64,000 nt of DNA from Metarhizobium sp017305935 (GTDB lineage Bacteria > Pseudomonadota > Alphaproteobacteria > Rhizobiales > Rhizobiaceae): positions 558,001-622,000 of the forward strand of contig NZ_JARRIR010000001.1 of assembly GCF_029601685.1 (NCBI RefSeq). Reading direction: 5' to 3'. Made by a program: the position numbers and the translations under genes. This document shows positions 37,009-45,687 of this stretch, piece by piece; position 1 is the first letter of the stretch, and the number at the start of each line of letters is the position of its first letter. The notes beneath the pieces are model-generated. The model made no database searches. It worked only from the letters and a program-made list of their open reading frames with translations, and was not told the DNA's origin.

Positions 37009-38991
37009 GTGACGGGGTGTAGCAGGTTCATGCGCAACGGGAAATATCCAGACATCTGCAAACCGCCGGACACGGGCGGCGCGCCTTTCTCGATGCCAGC
37101 CATGACCGATGCCGAAATCGAGAGCGAAGTGCTGCGTCGCCTCGGCATTGGCGAGCCGCTGATCGCCGAAATGGCCGAGCGCGCCACGCAATCCGGCGCA
37201 ACCCTGGAGCGTGAATTGCTGGCCAGCGGCGCCGTCAGCGAGCCGGCCTATTATGCCGGACTGGCGCACCTCCTGTCGCTTTCCTATCTCGACAAGATTC
37301 CCGAAGGGCGGCTGCCGGACACCGCCGCGCTCGACAGCCAGTTGACGCGCCCGATGATGGTCCGGTTGCAGCGCCCGCGCAAAAGCGCGCTGACGGCGCT
37401 GGCGCCCGAGGCGCGGCGGCTGCCGCAGACCATGGCGCTGCTCGCGCGCAATCCGGGCCTGCGCGCCGATATGGTCGTCGTCTCCGCCACGACGCTGCGC
37501 GCCGCCGTCTGGGAGGCGGGGCGAATGCGCCGCGTGCGCGACAGCATCACCGGCCTGTTCGAACGGCAGCCGCATCTTTCGGCGCGGGTGGTGTTCTGGG
37601 GGCGGCAAGGGTTTTATGCCGGGCTCGGCGTCTCCATGGTGATTGCCGGCCTCTTGCTGGCGCCGCACCCATCGATCGACGTGATCCATGTCGTGCTGAC
37701 GCTGCTCTATTTCCTGACCTTCCTGATCAAATGCTGCGCCATCCGCCATTGCCGCGAGCCGGCGGCGCCGATCCCGCCCCTGCCGCCGCTGCGCGACCTG
37801 CCGGTCTACTCGGTCATGGTGGCGCTCTATCGCGAGGAACAGGTAGCGGCGCAGCTGGTGACGGCACTGCGGCGGCTGCGCTGGCCGACCTCGCGGCTCG
37901 ACATCAAGCTGGTCTGCGAGGCGGACGATCACGCCACCATCCTGGCCCTGAAGTCCTTCGACCTGCCGCCGCATTTCGAGATCGTCGAGGTTCCGCCGAT
38001 GGCGCCGCGCACCAAGCCGAAGGCGCTGACCTATGCCTTGACGGCCGCGCGCGGCAGCTATCTCGCCGTCTACGACGCCGAGGACCGGCCACATCCCGAC
38101 CAATTGCGCGAGGCCTATGGCAGGTTCCGGCAGGCACCGGACGATATCGCCTGCCTGCAGGCGCCGCTGATCATCGCCAATGCCCGGCAATCCTGGCTGA
38201 GCGCACTGTTTTCGCTGGAATATTCGGCGCTGTTCCGGGCATTGCTGCCGATGCTGGCCCGCAGCCGCATGCCGCTGCCGCTCGGCGGCACCTCCAACCA
38301 TTTCCGCACCGACGTGCTGCGCGCCGCCGGCGGCTGGGATCCGTTCAACGTGACCGAGGACGCCGATCTCGGCATGCGGCTCTACCGGCTCGGCTATCGC
38401 TCCGACGTGTTGCTGCGGCAGACGCTGGAGGATGCGCCGACCACGGCAAGGGTGTGGATGAACCAGCGCACCCGCTGGTTCAAGGGCTGGCTCCAGACCT
38501 GGTTGGTGATGATGCGCGCGCCGGCCGAACTGCGGCGCGAGATGGGAACCTCGGCCTTCGCCATGTTCAACCTACTGATCGGCGGCATGCTGATCTCGTC
38601 GCTTGCCCATCCCTTCATCCTGCTGTTCATCTTCGTGACCATCTGGGCGCTGATGCAGGCGCCGGGCGAAGGCCTGTCGATCGCCACGCAGATCCTGTTC
38701 GCCATGGATTTCACCAATATCCTCGGCAGCTACGCCGCCGTTCTCGGCGTCGGCAGCGCCGCAATGATCCGCCATGAAAAGAAGCTGATCGGCTGGCGCT
38801 GGCTCGCCTTGCCCGCCTATTGGATGATGGTCTCGGCTGCGGCCTGGCGCGCGGTTTTCGAACTGCGCAGCAACCCTTTCCTCTGGCACAAGACACCGCA
38901 CGAGCCCGCGCGCTGCGCCAACGCCGCCGATTCACCGGCCAAGGCCGGGCAGACGGCAACGGCATCGACCGTCATGGCTTCAAAAAAATGA
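37009..38991 (+). CDS. Membrane glycosyltransferase family 2 with N-terminal MshEN-like domain
   Basis: A ~660-residue processive-type glycosyltransferase. Residues ~35-125 resemble the GspE/MshEN N-terminal domain (LGEPLIAEMAERATQSGATLERELLASGAV-like helices). Two membrane helices (~200-240) are followed by the GT-A domain with VYSVMVALYREE, VCEADD, YDAEDRPHPDQL (DxD), TEDADLGMRLYRLGY and QRTRWFKGWLQT (QxxRW), and then further C-terminal helices. The QxxRW motif indicates polysaccharide synthesis at the inner membrane. The GTG at 37009 has GGAG 9 nt upstream; ATG 37030 is an alternative. Product unknown. Confidence 0.83.
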   Translation: MTGCSRFMRNGKYPDICKPPDTGGAPFSMPAMTDAEIESEVLRRLGIGEPLIAEMAERATQSGATLERELLASGAVSEPAYYAGLAHLLSLSYLDKIPEGRLPDTAALDSQLTRPMMVRLQRPRKSALTALAPEARRLPQTMALLARNPGLRADMVVVSATTLRAAVWEAGRMRRVRDSITGLFERQPHLSARVVFWGRQGFYAGLGVSMVIAGLLLAPHPSIDVIHVVLTLLYFLTFLIKCCAIRHCREPAAPIPPLPPLRDLPVYSVMVALYREEQVAAQLVTALRRLRWPTSRLDIKLVCEADDHATILALKSFDLPPHFEIVEVPPMAPRTKPKALTYALTAARGSYLAVYDAEDRPHPDQLREAYGRFRQAPDDIACLQAPLIIANARQSWLSALFSLEYSALFRALLPMLARSRMPLPLGGTSNHFRTDVLRAAGGWDPFNVTEDADLGMRLYRLGYRSDVLLRQTLEDAPTTARVWMNQRTRWFKGWLQTWLVMMRAPAELRREMGTSAFAMFNLLIGGMLISSLAHPFILLFIFVTIWALMQAPGEGLSIATQILFAMDFTNILGSYAAVLGVGSAAMIRHEKKLIGWRWLALPAYWMMVSAAAWRAVFELRSNPFLWHKTPHEPARCANAADSPAKAGQTATASTVMASKK

Positions 38992-39010
38992 AATCATTTG
39001 CGTGAAAACC

Positions 39011-39084
39011 TGGAGCGGGTGAAGGGAATCGAACCCTCGTATTCAGCTTGGGAAGCTGCTGCTCTACCATTGAGCTACACCCGC
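39011..39084 (-). tRNA. tRNA-Gly (anticodon CCC)
   Basis: The minus strand folds into a complete cloverleaf: 7-bp acceptor GCGGGTG/CACCCGC, D arm GCTC/GAGC, anticodon loop TTCCCAA giving CCC, extra loop ATACG-type, T arm GAGGGTTCGATTCCCTTC and an encoded CCA end. The top pair of the anticodon stem is a G-A mismatch. Closely similar to E. coli tRNA-Gly(CCC). No integrase lies next to it. Confidence 0.97.
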
Positions 39085-39135
39085 GCGGGTTTTCTTCTCC
39101 ACCAGTTCCCGCGGCCTGTCAAGGGAGCGACAGAA

Positions 39136-40233
39136 TCAGGCGGGGCGGAAATGCTTGGAGAGTTTCAGGCCTTGCGCCTGATAGTTCGAGCCGAGACCTT
39201 CGCCGTAGAGGCCTTCGGGGCGTTCCAGCATGTGTTCGTAGACCAGGCGGCCGACGATCTGGCCATGTTCGAGGATGAAGGGCACCTCGTGGCTGCGGAC
39301 TTCGAGGACGGCACGGCTGCCGGAGCCGCCGGCCTCGGCATGGCCGAAGCCGGGATCGAAGAAGCCGGCGTAATGGACGCGGAATTCGCCGACCAGCGTA
39401 TCATAGGGCGTCATTTCCGCCGCGACCAGCGGCGGCACATGCACGGCCTCGCGCGAGACGAGGATGTAGAATTCGTCGGGATCGAGGATCAGCTCGTCGC
39501 GGCCGCGGCTATAGAGCGGCTCCCAGAAATCGAGCACGTCCTGCGCCGCCTTGGCGTCGACATCGATGACGGCCGTATGGTGCTTGCCGCGATAGCCGAT
39601 GAGGCCGAGCGGGCCGGAGCCCTTGAGGTCGATGGACAGCGCGATGCCGCCGTTGGAGACGTTCGGCGCCTCGCTGGCGACGAGGGTTTCGCGCGTATGC
39701 AGGTCCAGAAGTTCGGCGTCGGCGAGCAGCGAATGGCCGATGCGGAAGCGGATCTGCGACAGGCGCGAGCCGCGGCGCACGACGATCGGGAAGGTGCGCG
39801 GGGAGATCTCCAGATAGAGCGGACCGTTATAGCCGGCGGGGATCTTGTCGAATTCCTGCGCCCGGTCGGTGATGACGCGGGTGAAGATGTCGAGCCGGCC
39901 TGTGGAGCTTTTCGGATTGGCGGAGGCCGACATGTCGGCCGGAAGGTCGAGGCTTTCCAGGAGCGGCACGATGTAGACGCAGCCGGTTTCCAGCACCGCG
40001 CCCACGCTCAGGTCGACCTCGTGCAGCTTCAGCCGCTCCAGCTTGTCGGCGACGGAATGGTTCGGACCCGGCATGAAGCTGGCGCGAACCCGATAAGCAC
40101 GCGCGCCAAGGCGCAGGTCGAGGCTTGCCGGCTGGATCTGGTCGGAATCGAGCGCGGACTCGGAGTTCAGCCGCCCGGCGGTAAACAGCGCGCGGATCGC
40201 CTTGTCCGCCAGAATGCCTGTGGTCCTGGTCAT
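39136..40233 (-). CDS. dcd: 2'-deoxycytidine 5'-triphosphate deaminase, long alphaproteobacterial type
   Basis: Deaminates dCTP to dUTP for thymidylate synthesis. The 365-residue form is about twice the length of E. coli Dcd, the usual size in Rhizobiales, with a dUTPase-like fold repeated. Conserved features are DSDQIQPASLDLRLG near the N-terminus and ANPKSSTGRLDIFTRV in the catalytic region, with AGFFDPGFGH toward the C-terminus. Two adjacent ATGs occur (40236, 40233); the second has better AGGA spacing. It is divergent from the metZ riboswitch region. Confidence 0.88.
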   Translation of the reverse strand: MTRTTGILADKAIRALFTAGRLNSESALDSDQIQPASLDLRLGARAYRVRASFMPGPNHSVADKLERLKLHEVDLSVGAVLETGCVYIVPLLESLDLPADMSASANPKSSTGRLDIFTRVITDRAQEFDKIPAGYNGPLYLEISPRTFPIVVRRGSRLSQIRFRIGHSLLADAELLDLHTRETLVASEAPNVSNGGIALSIDLKGSGPLGLIGYRGKHHTAVIDVDAKAAQDVLDFWEPLYSRGRDELILDPDEFYILVSREAVHVPPLVAAEMTPYDTLVGEFRVHYAGFFDPGFGHAEAGGSGSRAVLEVRSHEVPFILEHGQIVGRLVYEHMLERPEGLYGEGLGSNYQAQGLKLSKHFRPA

Positions 40234-40275
40234 CATGCCCTTCCTTTTGCGGCAGACAAAACCAAACCTGAGCAA

Positions 40276-40304
40276 TTGACGCAAGCGGCAAGGCGCAGTA
40301 TTCA
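40276..40304 (+). promoter_or_regulatory. Candidate sigma70 promoter of the SAM-II/metZ transcript
   Basis: TTGACG at 40276-40281 (5 of 6) and TATTCA at 40299-40304 (3 of 6) with 17-bp spacing. The predicted start lies a few bases before the riboswitch aptamer. Confidence 0.5.
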
Positions 40305-40313
40305 GGCCGTTAT

Positions 40314-40374
40314 CCCGTGGTGATTTGGCCGGTCGGCTTGCAGCCACGTTAAACAAGTGGCTAAAAGGACCGGG
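40314..40374 (+). ncRNA. SAM-II riboswitch aptamer
   Basis: S-adenosylmethionine-sensing pseudoknot upstream of metZ. The sequence follows the alphaproteobacterial SAM-II (metA motif) consensus: TGATTTGGCC, GGCTTGC and AGCCACGTTAAACAAGTGGCTAAAAGG, with AGCCAC pairing GTGGCT. Location before a methionine-biosynthesis gene agrees. When SAM is high, metZ expression should fall. Confidence 0.93.
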
Positions 40375-40377
40375 TTG

Positions 40378-40410
40378 AAAACCGGTTCGCTTTCGCGACC
40401 GGTTTTTTTG
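40378..40410 (+). terminator. Intrinsic terminator (attenuator) between SAM-II and metZ
   Basis: Hairpin AAAACCGGTTCGC-tttc-GCGACCGGTTTT with one bulged base, followed by seven Ts. It lies 20 bp before the metZ start, so it must be controlled. The CCGG at the aptamer's 3' edge (40370-40373) could pair with 40382-40385 and disrupt it. Confidence 0.8.
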
Positions 40411-40430
40411 TTTTTGAAAGTGGTGATGGC

Positions 40431-41615
40431 ATGTCTCAGAAATGGCGCCCCGCAACAACCCTCGTCCATGGCGGCACGACCCGCTCGCATCACGGCGAAA
40501 CCTCCGAAGCGATCTTCCTGACGCAAGGCTTCGTCTATGACACGGCGGAAGCGGCCGAAGCCCGCTTCAAGGGCGAGACCGACGGCTTCATCTATGCCCG
40601 CTATGCCAGCCCCACCAACGACATGTTCGAAAAGCGCATGTGCGCGCTGGAAGGCGCCGAAGACGCCCGCGCCACCGCCTCCGGCATGGCCGCCGTCGCT
40701 TCCGCCATCCTCTGCCAGTTGAAGGCCGGCGATCATATCGTCGCCGCGCGCGCCCTGTTCGGCTCCTGCCGCTGGGTGGTCGAGACGCTGGCGCCGAAAT
40801 ACGGCATCGACTGCACGCTGATCGACGGCCGGGATCTCGCCAACTGGGAACAGGCGATCCGCCCCAACAGCAAGGTGTTCTTCCTCGAAAGCCCGACCAA
40901 TCCGACGCTTGAGATCGTCGATATCGCTGGCGTCGCCAAGCTCGCCAATCAGATCGGCGCCAAGGTCGTGGTCGACAACGTCTTCGCCACGCCGCTCTTC
41001 CAGAAGCCGCTGGAACTCGGCGCGCATGTGGTCGTCTATTCCGCCACCAAGCATATCGACGGACAGGGCCGCTGCCTCGGCGGCGTCGTGCTCTCCGACA
41101 AGCAGTGGATCGACGAGAACCTGCACGATTATTTCCGCCATACCGGCCCGGCCATGTCGCCCTTCAATGCCTGGACGCTGCTGAAGGGGCTTGAAACCCT
41201 GCCGTTGCGCGTCAAGCAGCAGACCGAGAATGCGGCCCGCATCGCCGACTTCCTCGCCGACAGCAAGCAGATCGCCAGGGTGATCTATCCCGGCCGCGTC
41301 GACCATCCGCAGGCGGATCTCATCGCCCGGCAGATGAGCGGCGGCTCGACGCTGGTCGCTTTCGAGATGAAGGGCGGCAAGGCGGCAGCCTTCGCGCTGC
41401 AGAACGCTTTGGAAATCGTCAAGATTTCCAACAATCTCGGCGACGCCAAGAGCCTGATCACCCATCCGGCGACGACGACGCACAAGAACCTGACCGACGA
41501 AGCGCGCGCCGAACTGGGCATTTCCGCCGGCACCGTACGCCTCTCGGCCGGCATCGAGGATGCCGACGACCTGATCGCCGATTTCGAGCGGGCGCTGTCG
41601 AAGGTTTCAGCCTGA
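40431..41615 (+). CDS. metZ: O-succinylhomoserine sulfhydrylase
   Basis: PLP enzyme incorporating sulfide into O-succinylhomoserine to give homocysteine for methionine synthesis. It is 394 residues long with the Cys/Met-metabolism family motifs: GFIYARYASPTNDMFEKRM, ATASGMAAVASAIL, ESPTNPTLEIVDI and the PLP lysine in VVYSATKHIDGQGRCLGG. The SAM-II riboswitch and terminator directly upstream support the assignment to methionine synthesis over related lyases. A strong terminator follows at 41701. Confidence 0.94.
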   Translation: MSQKWRPATTLVHGGTTRSHHGETSEAIFLTQGFVYDTAEAAEARFKGETDGFIYARYASPTNDMFEKRMCALEGAEDARATASGMAAVASAILCQLKAGDHIVAARALFGSCRWVVETLAPKYGIDCTLIDGRDLANWEQAIRPNSKVFFLESPTNPTLEIVDIAGVAKLANQIGAKVVVDNVFATPLFQKPLELGAHVVVYSATKHIDGQGRCLGGVVLSDKQWIDENLHDYFRHTGPAMSPFNAWTLLKGLETLPLRVKQQTENAARIADFLADSKQIARVIYPGRVDHPQADLIARQMSGGSTLVAFEMKGGKAAAFALQNALEIVKISNNLGDAKSLITHPATTTHKNLTDEARAELGISAGTVRLSAGIEDADDLIADFERALSKVSA

Positions 41616-41700
41616 GCGACTGCCAGCATGGCGAGCAAATAAACATCCTTAACCTTTTTGCGCCATGATGGCGCAGAATTGGGTCAGAACGAAACGGGAT

Positions 41701-41735
41701 CGGCCGGAAAGGAGACCTTTCCGGCCGTTCTTTTG
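41701..41735 (+). terminator. Intrinsic terminator of metZ
   Basis: Perfect 12-bp stem CGGCCGGAAAGG and its complement around AGA, followed by TTCTTTTG. Confidence 0.9.
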
Positions 41736-41798
41736 TTATAAGGAATGGTGGCGGCATCGCTGGCAAGGATGCGGCGGCAGATGGTGAAGGTGTAGGGG

Positions 41799-42191
41799 AT
41801 GTATCGCGCCCTGACGAGAGACATCGAAGTGGTCGTCGAACCGTTCTATCTGGAGGAGCAATCCGATCCGGACGACCAACGCTATGTCTGGGCCTACCGC
41901 ATCGTCATCTCCAACCATTCGGATGCGCCGGTGCGCCTGCTCAACCGCTATTGGCATATTACCGACGAAAACGGCCAGGTGGACGAGGTGACCGGCCCCG
42001 GCGTGGTCGGCGAACAGCCGCGGCTGGAGCCCGGCGACACCTATGAATACTCCTCCGGCTGCCCGCTCGATACACCATCAGGCATGATGTTCGGGCATTA
42101 CCAGATGGAGACCGACGACGGTGAGCTGTTCGACGTCGATATTCCCGCCTTTTCGCTGGATTCGCCCGGCCTGCGCCGCACCTTGAATTAA
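41799..42191 (+). CDS. apaG: Co2+/Mg2+ efflux-associated protein ApaG
   Basis: A 130-residue immunoglobulin-like fold protein with the family blocks YVWAYRIVISNHSD, LLNRYWHITDENGQVDEVTGPGVVGEQPRL, TYEYSSGCPL and GMMFGHYQMETDDGELFDVDIPAF. In Enterobacteria it is linked to metal efflux and nucleotide phosphate pathways; its molecular role is not settled. It stands alone between the metZ terminator and the convergent hslO gene. Confidence 0.93.
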   Translation: MYRALTRDIEVVVEPFYLEEQSDPDDQRYVWAYRIVISNHSDAPVRLLNRYWHITDENGQVDEVTGPGVVGEQPRLEPGDTYEYSSGCPLDTPSGMMFGHYQMETDDGELFDVDIPAFSLDSPGLRRTLN

Positions 42192-42219
42192 GCGCCGCAG
42201 GCTCGGGGCCTGCGGCGCT
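42191..42219. terminator. Bidirectional hairpin between apaG and hslO
   Basis: 12-bp stem AGCGCCGCAGGC and complement around TCGGG, followed by TCTCAT. Convergent genes on either side. Confidence 0.7.
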
Positions 42220-42225
42220 CTCATA

Positions 42226-43221
42226 TTAGACGGTCTGTTCTTCGAATTCCGAGGGCTCGAACCGGTAGGTGGTCGAGCAGAATTCGCAGGTGACGGCGAT
42301 ATGATCGTCCTCGATGCTGTCCTTGATCTCCTCAGCCGACAATCCCGACAGCACGCCCTTGATCCGCTCGCGCGAACAGGAGCAGCGATCCGCGACCGCC
42401 TGCGGTTCGTAGACGCGCACGCCACGCTCGTGGAACAGGCGGAACAGCAGCCGTTCGGTGCCGACCTGCGGGTCGGTCAGTTCATGCGCATCGGCGGTGT
42501 CGACCAGCATCCGCGCTTCCGACCAGGAATCGTTTTCCAGATGATCGCCGTCGCGGTCGTCGCCGTCGCCGCCATGCAGGTCGGGCTGGCGCATGCGCTC
42601 CGGGGCCTCGGGCAGGAACTGGGCGATCAGGCCGCCGGCGCGCCAGCGATGGCGCGACTTGCCGTCGGCATCGCGGTCGAACAGTTCGGCGACGCCGAGG
42701 CGCACACGGGTCGGGATCTGCTCCGACTGGCGGAAATAAACGCCGGCGATATCCTCCAGCGTCGAGCCGTCCAGCGGCACGATGCCCTGGTAGGGCTGGG
42801 TATAGCCGCCCTGGTCGATGGTGAAGGCGAGCACGCCCTGGCCTAGAAGCTGATGCGGCTCAGCCAGGCCTGCAGCGACCGCCGCCTTGACGGCATCCTC
42901 GTCGAAGCGGGCATAGCCGCGCACGCTGTCCGGCGTCGAGAAATCGGCCACCAGCAGATCGACCGGCCCGTCGCTCTTGGTCTGCACCGTGAATTTGCCC
43001 GAGAATTTCAGCGAGGTGCCGATCAGCACCGTCAGCACGACGGTTTCCGCCAGCAGCCTGGCGACCGGCAGCGGATAGGCATGACGCCCGAGAATACTGT
43101 CGAGGATCGGCCCGAGCTGCACGGCGCGGCCGCGCACGTCCAGCCCGTCGACCTGGAACGGCACGACGCGATCGTCACCGGCGAAACCAAATTCGCCGAG
43201 TTCGGCCCCTGAATCTGCCAT
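42226..43221 (-). CDS. hslO: Redox-regulated chaperone Hsp33
   Basis: Cytosolic holdase activated by oxidation of four zinc-binding cysteines. The 331-residue protein has the N-terminal Hsp33 core (GPILDSILGRHAYPLPVARLL) and the C-terminal switch with CxC (CSCSRERI) and CxxC (CEFCSTTY), all four cysteines present, so redox control should be functional. It is the last gene of the argD-argF-hslO set on the minus strand, an order seen in related rhizobia. A hairpin (43253-43285) lies in the argF-hslO gap. Confidence 0.94.
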   Translation of the reverse strand: MADSGAELGEFGFAGDDRVVPFQVDGLDVRGRAVQLGPILDSILGRHAYPLPVARLLAETVVLTVLIGTSLKFSGKFTVQTKSDGPVDLLVADFSTPDSVRGYARFDEDAVKAAVAAGLAEPHQLLGQGVLAFTIDQGGYTQPYQGIVPLDGSTLEDIAGVYFRQSEQIPTRVRLGVAELFDRDADGKSRHRWRAGGLIAQFLPEAPERMRQPDLHGGDGDDRDGDHLENDSWSEARMLVDTADAHELTDPQVGTERLLFRLFHERGVRVYEPQAVADRCSCSRERIKGVLSGLSAEEIKDSIEDDHIAVTCEFCSTTYRFEPSEFEEQTV

Positions 43222-43406
43222 GATACGGCTCCTTACATCGAAACGAGCCGAAGCATTTTTCGCTCTCGTTCGAAAAGCGAAAATGGTCCGGCTCTGTGTT
43301 TTTACCTTGTTCCGGGCGGAAAACCGCTTCCGGTTGTCCTTTGGCTACCTAGATGGTCACGCCGGCGACGAAGGTCAAGCCGCCGGCGACAGCAAAACCC
43401 TGAGGT
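43222..43406. other. argF-hslO intergenic region with hairpin
   Basis: Contains an imperfect hairpin (CATTTTTCGCT with AGCGAAAATG, about 43254-43286) and a partial match to the 45-nt repeat (TTCCGGGCGGAAAACCG near 43310-43330). It is either the hslO leader or a processing site within the arg transcript. Confidence 0.4.
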
Positions 43407-44324
43407 TCAGATTGCGCCCAGGCACCAGGCCAGAACCGATTTCTGCGCATGCAGCCGGTTTTCCGCCTCGTCGAACACCACCGACTGCGCGCCGTCGATC
43501 ACCTCGTCGGTAACTTCCTCGCCGCGATGGGCGGGCAGGCAGTGCATGAACAGCGCCTCGGGCTTGGCATGGCGCATCAGCGCGCCGTTGACCTGGTAGG
43601 GCTGGAAGATGTTGTGGCCGCGCGCCTTGTGCTCCAGGTTCATCGACACCCAGGTGTCGGTGACCACGCAATCGGCGCCGTCAACGGCGCGCTCGGCATC
43701 GTGATACAGCTTGATGTCGCCGCCATTGTCGCGGGCCCAGTTGAGGATGCGGTCGATCGGCTCCGAGCCCATCGGCACCGCCATGTTCATGTGATAACCA
43801 AAGCGGGCCGCGCCCTCGACGAAGGAATGCAGCACATTGTTGCCGTCACCGGTCCAGGCGATGGTCTTGCCGGCAACCGGGCCGCGATGCTCCTCGAAGG
43901 TCATGATGTCGGCCATGATCTGGCAGGGATGCGTCTCGTCGGTCAGGCCGTTGATGACCGGAACGGTGGCGTGCTCGGCCATTTCCAGCAGGCGGCGGTG
44001 ATCGGTGGTGCGGATCATGATCGCGTCGACATAACGCGACAGCACCTTGGCGGTGTCGCCGATGGTTTCGGCGCGGCCGAGCTGCATTTCCGTGCCCGAC
44101 AGGAACAGCGTCTCGCCGCCGAGCTGGCGCATGCCGACATCGAAGGAAACGCGGGTGCGGGTGGAGGGTTTTTCGAAGATCATCGCCAGCATCTTGCCTT
44201 GAAGCGGCTTGTCCGCGGTTCCGGCCTTGGTGGCGGTTTTTCGGACGCGGGCGTCATCGATGATGCGACGCAGATCGTCCGCCGTCATGGCCGAGAGATC
44301 GAGGAAATGCTTCGGTGATGCCAT
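43407..44324 (-). CDS. argF: Ornithine carbamoyltransferase
   Basis: Makes citrulline from ornithine and carbamoyl phosphate in arginine synthesis. The 305-residue protein has the carbamoyl-phosphate motif KPSTRTRVSFDVG, the HPCQIMADIMTF block and the ornithine-binding FMHCLPAHRGEEVTDEVID. ATG 44324 is chosen over an upstream in-frame start that lies in the repeat copy; AGGACAGGACC precedes it. It follows argD by 89 bp with a dispersed repeat between them. Confidence 0.96.
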   Translation of the reverse strand: MASPKHFLDLSAMTADDLRRIIDDARVRKTATKAGTADKPLQGKMLAMIFEKPSTRTRVSFDVGMRQLGGETLFLSGTEMQLGRAETIGDTAKVLSRYVDAIMIRTTDHRRLLEMAEHATVPVINGLTDETHPCQIMADIMTFEEHRGPVAGKTIAWTGDGNNVLHSFVEGAARFGYHMNMAVPMGSEPIDRILNWARDNGGDIKLYHDAERAVDGADCVVTDTWVSMNLEHKARGHNIFQPYQVNGALMRHAKPEALFMHCLPAHRGEEVTDEVIDGAQSVVFDEAENRLHAQKSVLAWCLGAI

Positions 44325-44349
44325 GGTCCTGTCCTGTGCTTCTTTTTGC

Positions 44350-44394
44350 GCATTTCCGGACGGAAAACCGGTTTCCACTTTTCCCGGAAATGCT
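44350..44394 (+). repeat. Dispersed 45-nt palindromic repeat between argD and argF
   Basis: GCATTTCCGGACGGAAAACC matches the 9327 copy exactly at its left end, and the right arm is TTTTCCCGGAAATGCT. It lies inside the argD-argF transcript, so it would form an intercistronic RNA hairpin. Confidence 0.9.
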
Positions 44395-44413
44395 TCGCCC
44401 GCCCCTCCTGGAA

Positions 44414-45613
44414 CTAGGCGGACTTCTTCAACTGTTCCTGTTGCAACTTCGCGGCTGCCCGCTCGATGCGGGCGATGCCGTCACGCGCCTCTTCCGCCGT
44501 GGTGGTCAGCGGCGGCAGGAGGCGGATGACATTGTCGCCGGCGAGAACGCCGAGCACATGCTCGTCGCGCATCGCCGCCAGCAATTCGCTATGGGGAACG
44601 CGCGCCTTGAGGCCGAGCATCAGCCCCTCGCCCCGCACGTCCTCGATGATATCGGGGAACCGGTCCTGCAACGAGGCCAAGCCCTGGCGGAAGACCAGCG
44701 CGACATCGCGCACATGCTCGAGGAAGCCGTCTTCCAGCACGATGTCGAGCACGGCATTGCCGATCGCCATGGCCATCGGGTTGCCGCCATAGGTGGTGCC
44801 GTGGGTGCCGGCGACCATGGGGGCCGCCGCTTCCGCCGTCGCCAGGCAGGCGCCGAGCGGGAAGCCGCCGCCGATGCCCTTGGCAACCGCCATGATATCG
44901 GGGGTGATGCCGGCCCATTCATGGGCAAACAGCTTGCCGGTGCGGCCGACGCCGCATTGCACTTCGTCGAGGATCAGCAACAGGCCATGCTCGTCGCAAA
45001 GTGCGCGAAGACCCTGCAGGAATTCGCGGCCGGCGGAGCGCAAGCCACCCTCGCCCTGCACCGGCTCGATGAGGATGGCCGCCGTCTCGTCGGTGATCGC
45101 GGCCTTGACGAGATCGAGGTCGCCGAAGGGGATCTGGTCGAAGCCGGGAGCCTTGGGGCCGAAACCTTCGAGATATTTCGCCTGGCCGCCGGCGGCGATG
45201 GTCGCCAGGGTGCGGCCATGGAAGGCGCCTTCGAAGGTGATGATGTGGAAGCGTTCGGGATGGCCCTTGGCATAATGATAACGCCGCGCGGTCTTGATCG
45301 CACATTCCAGCGCCTCGGCGCCGGAATTGGTGAAGAACACCTTGTCGGCGAAGGTCGCCGCCGTCAGGCGGGCGGCGAGCTTCTCCTGGCCGGGGCTTTC
45401 GTAGAGATTGGAGAGATGCCAGAGCTTTTCGGCCTGCGCCTTCATCGTCTCGACGAGATGGGGATGGGAATGGCCCAGCGAATTGACGGCGATCCCGGCG
45501 GCGAAATCGAGATAGCGCTCGCCGCTTTCGGTCACCAGCCAGACGCCCTCGCCGCGCTCGAACCGCAGCGGGATGCGATTGTAGGTCTCAAAGAGGGGCG
45601 TGGCTTCAGCCAT
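44414..45613 (-). CDS. argD: Acetylornithine aminotransferase family protein
   Basis: PLP class III aminotransferase, 399 residues, making N-acetylornithine in arginine synthesis (possibly also diaminopimelate precursor). Motifs: GERYLDFAAGIAVNSLGHSHP, FFTNSGAEALE, LILDEVQCGVGRTG and the PLP lysine in DIMAVAKGIGGGFPLG, then THGTTYGGNPMAMAIG. Position as first gene before argF supports ArgD over other class III enzymes. It is divergent from gcrA across a 392-bp region. Confidence 0.93.
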   Translation of the reverse strand: MAEATPLFETYNRIPLRFERGEGVWLVTESGERYLDFAAGIAVNSLGHSHPHLVETMKAQAEKLWHLSNLYESPGQEKLAARLTAATFADKVFFTNSGAEALECAIKTARRYHYAKGHPERFHIITFEGAFHGRTLATIAAGGQAKYLEGFGPKAPGFDQIPFGDLDLVKAAITDETAAILIEPVQGEGGLRSAGREFLQGLRALCDEHGLLLILDEVQCGVGRTGKLFAHEWAGITPDIMAVAKGIGGGFPLGACLATAEAAAPMVAGTHGTTYGGNPMAMAIGNAVLDIVLEDGFLEHVRDVALVFRQGLASLQDRFPDIIEDVRGEGLMLGLKARVPHSELLAAMRDEHVLGVLAGDNVIRLLPPLTTTAEEARDGIARIERAAAKLQQEQLKKSA

Positions 45614-45665
45614 GGCATAAACTCCCGGAAATGACGCGTTGGGGCAGGACCCAAAAAATCAAAAT

Positions 45666-45681
45666 GCCGCCTTTCGGCGGC
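45666..45681 (-). promoter_or_regulatory. 5'-end stem-loop of the argD transcript
   Basis: GCCGCC-GAAA-GGCGGC on the minus strand (GNRA-type loop) followed by ATTTTGATTTTTT. The predicted transcription start falls at or next to its first base, so it is more likely a 5' mRNA-protecting hairpin than a terminator. Confidence 0.55.
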
Positions 45682-45687
45682 GCGGGC

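Noticed and set aside
39011..39084. tRNA-Gly as an integration site for a mobile element
   Set aside because: No integrase or 3'-end tRNA repeat nearby, and flanking genes are housekeeping.
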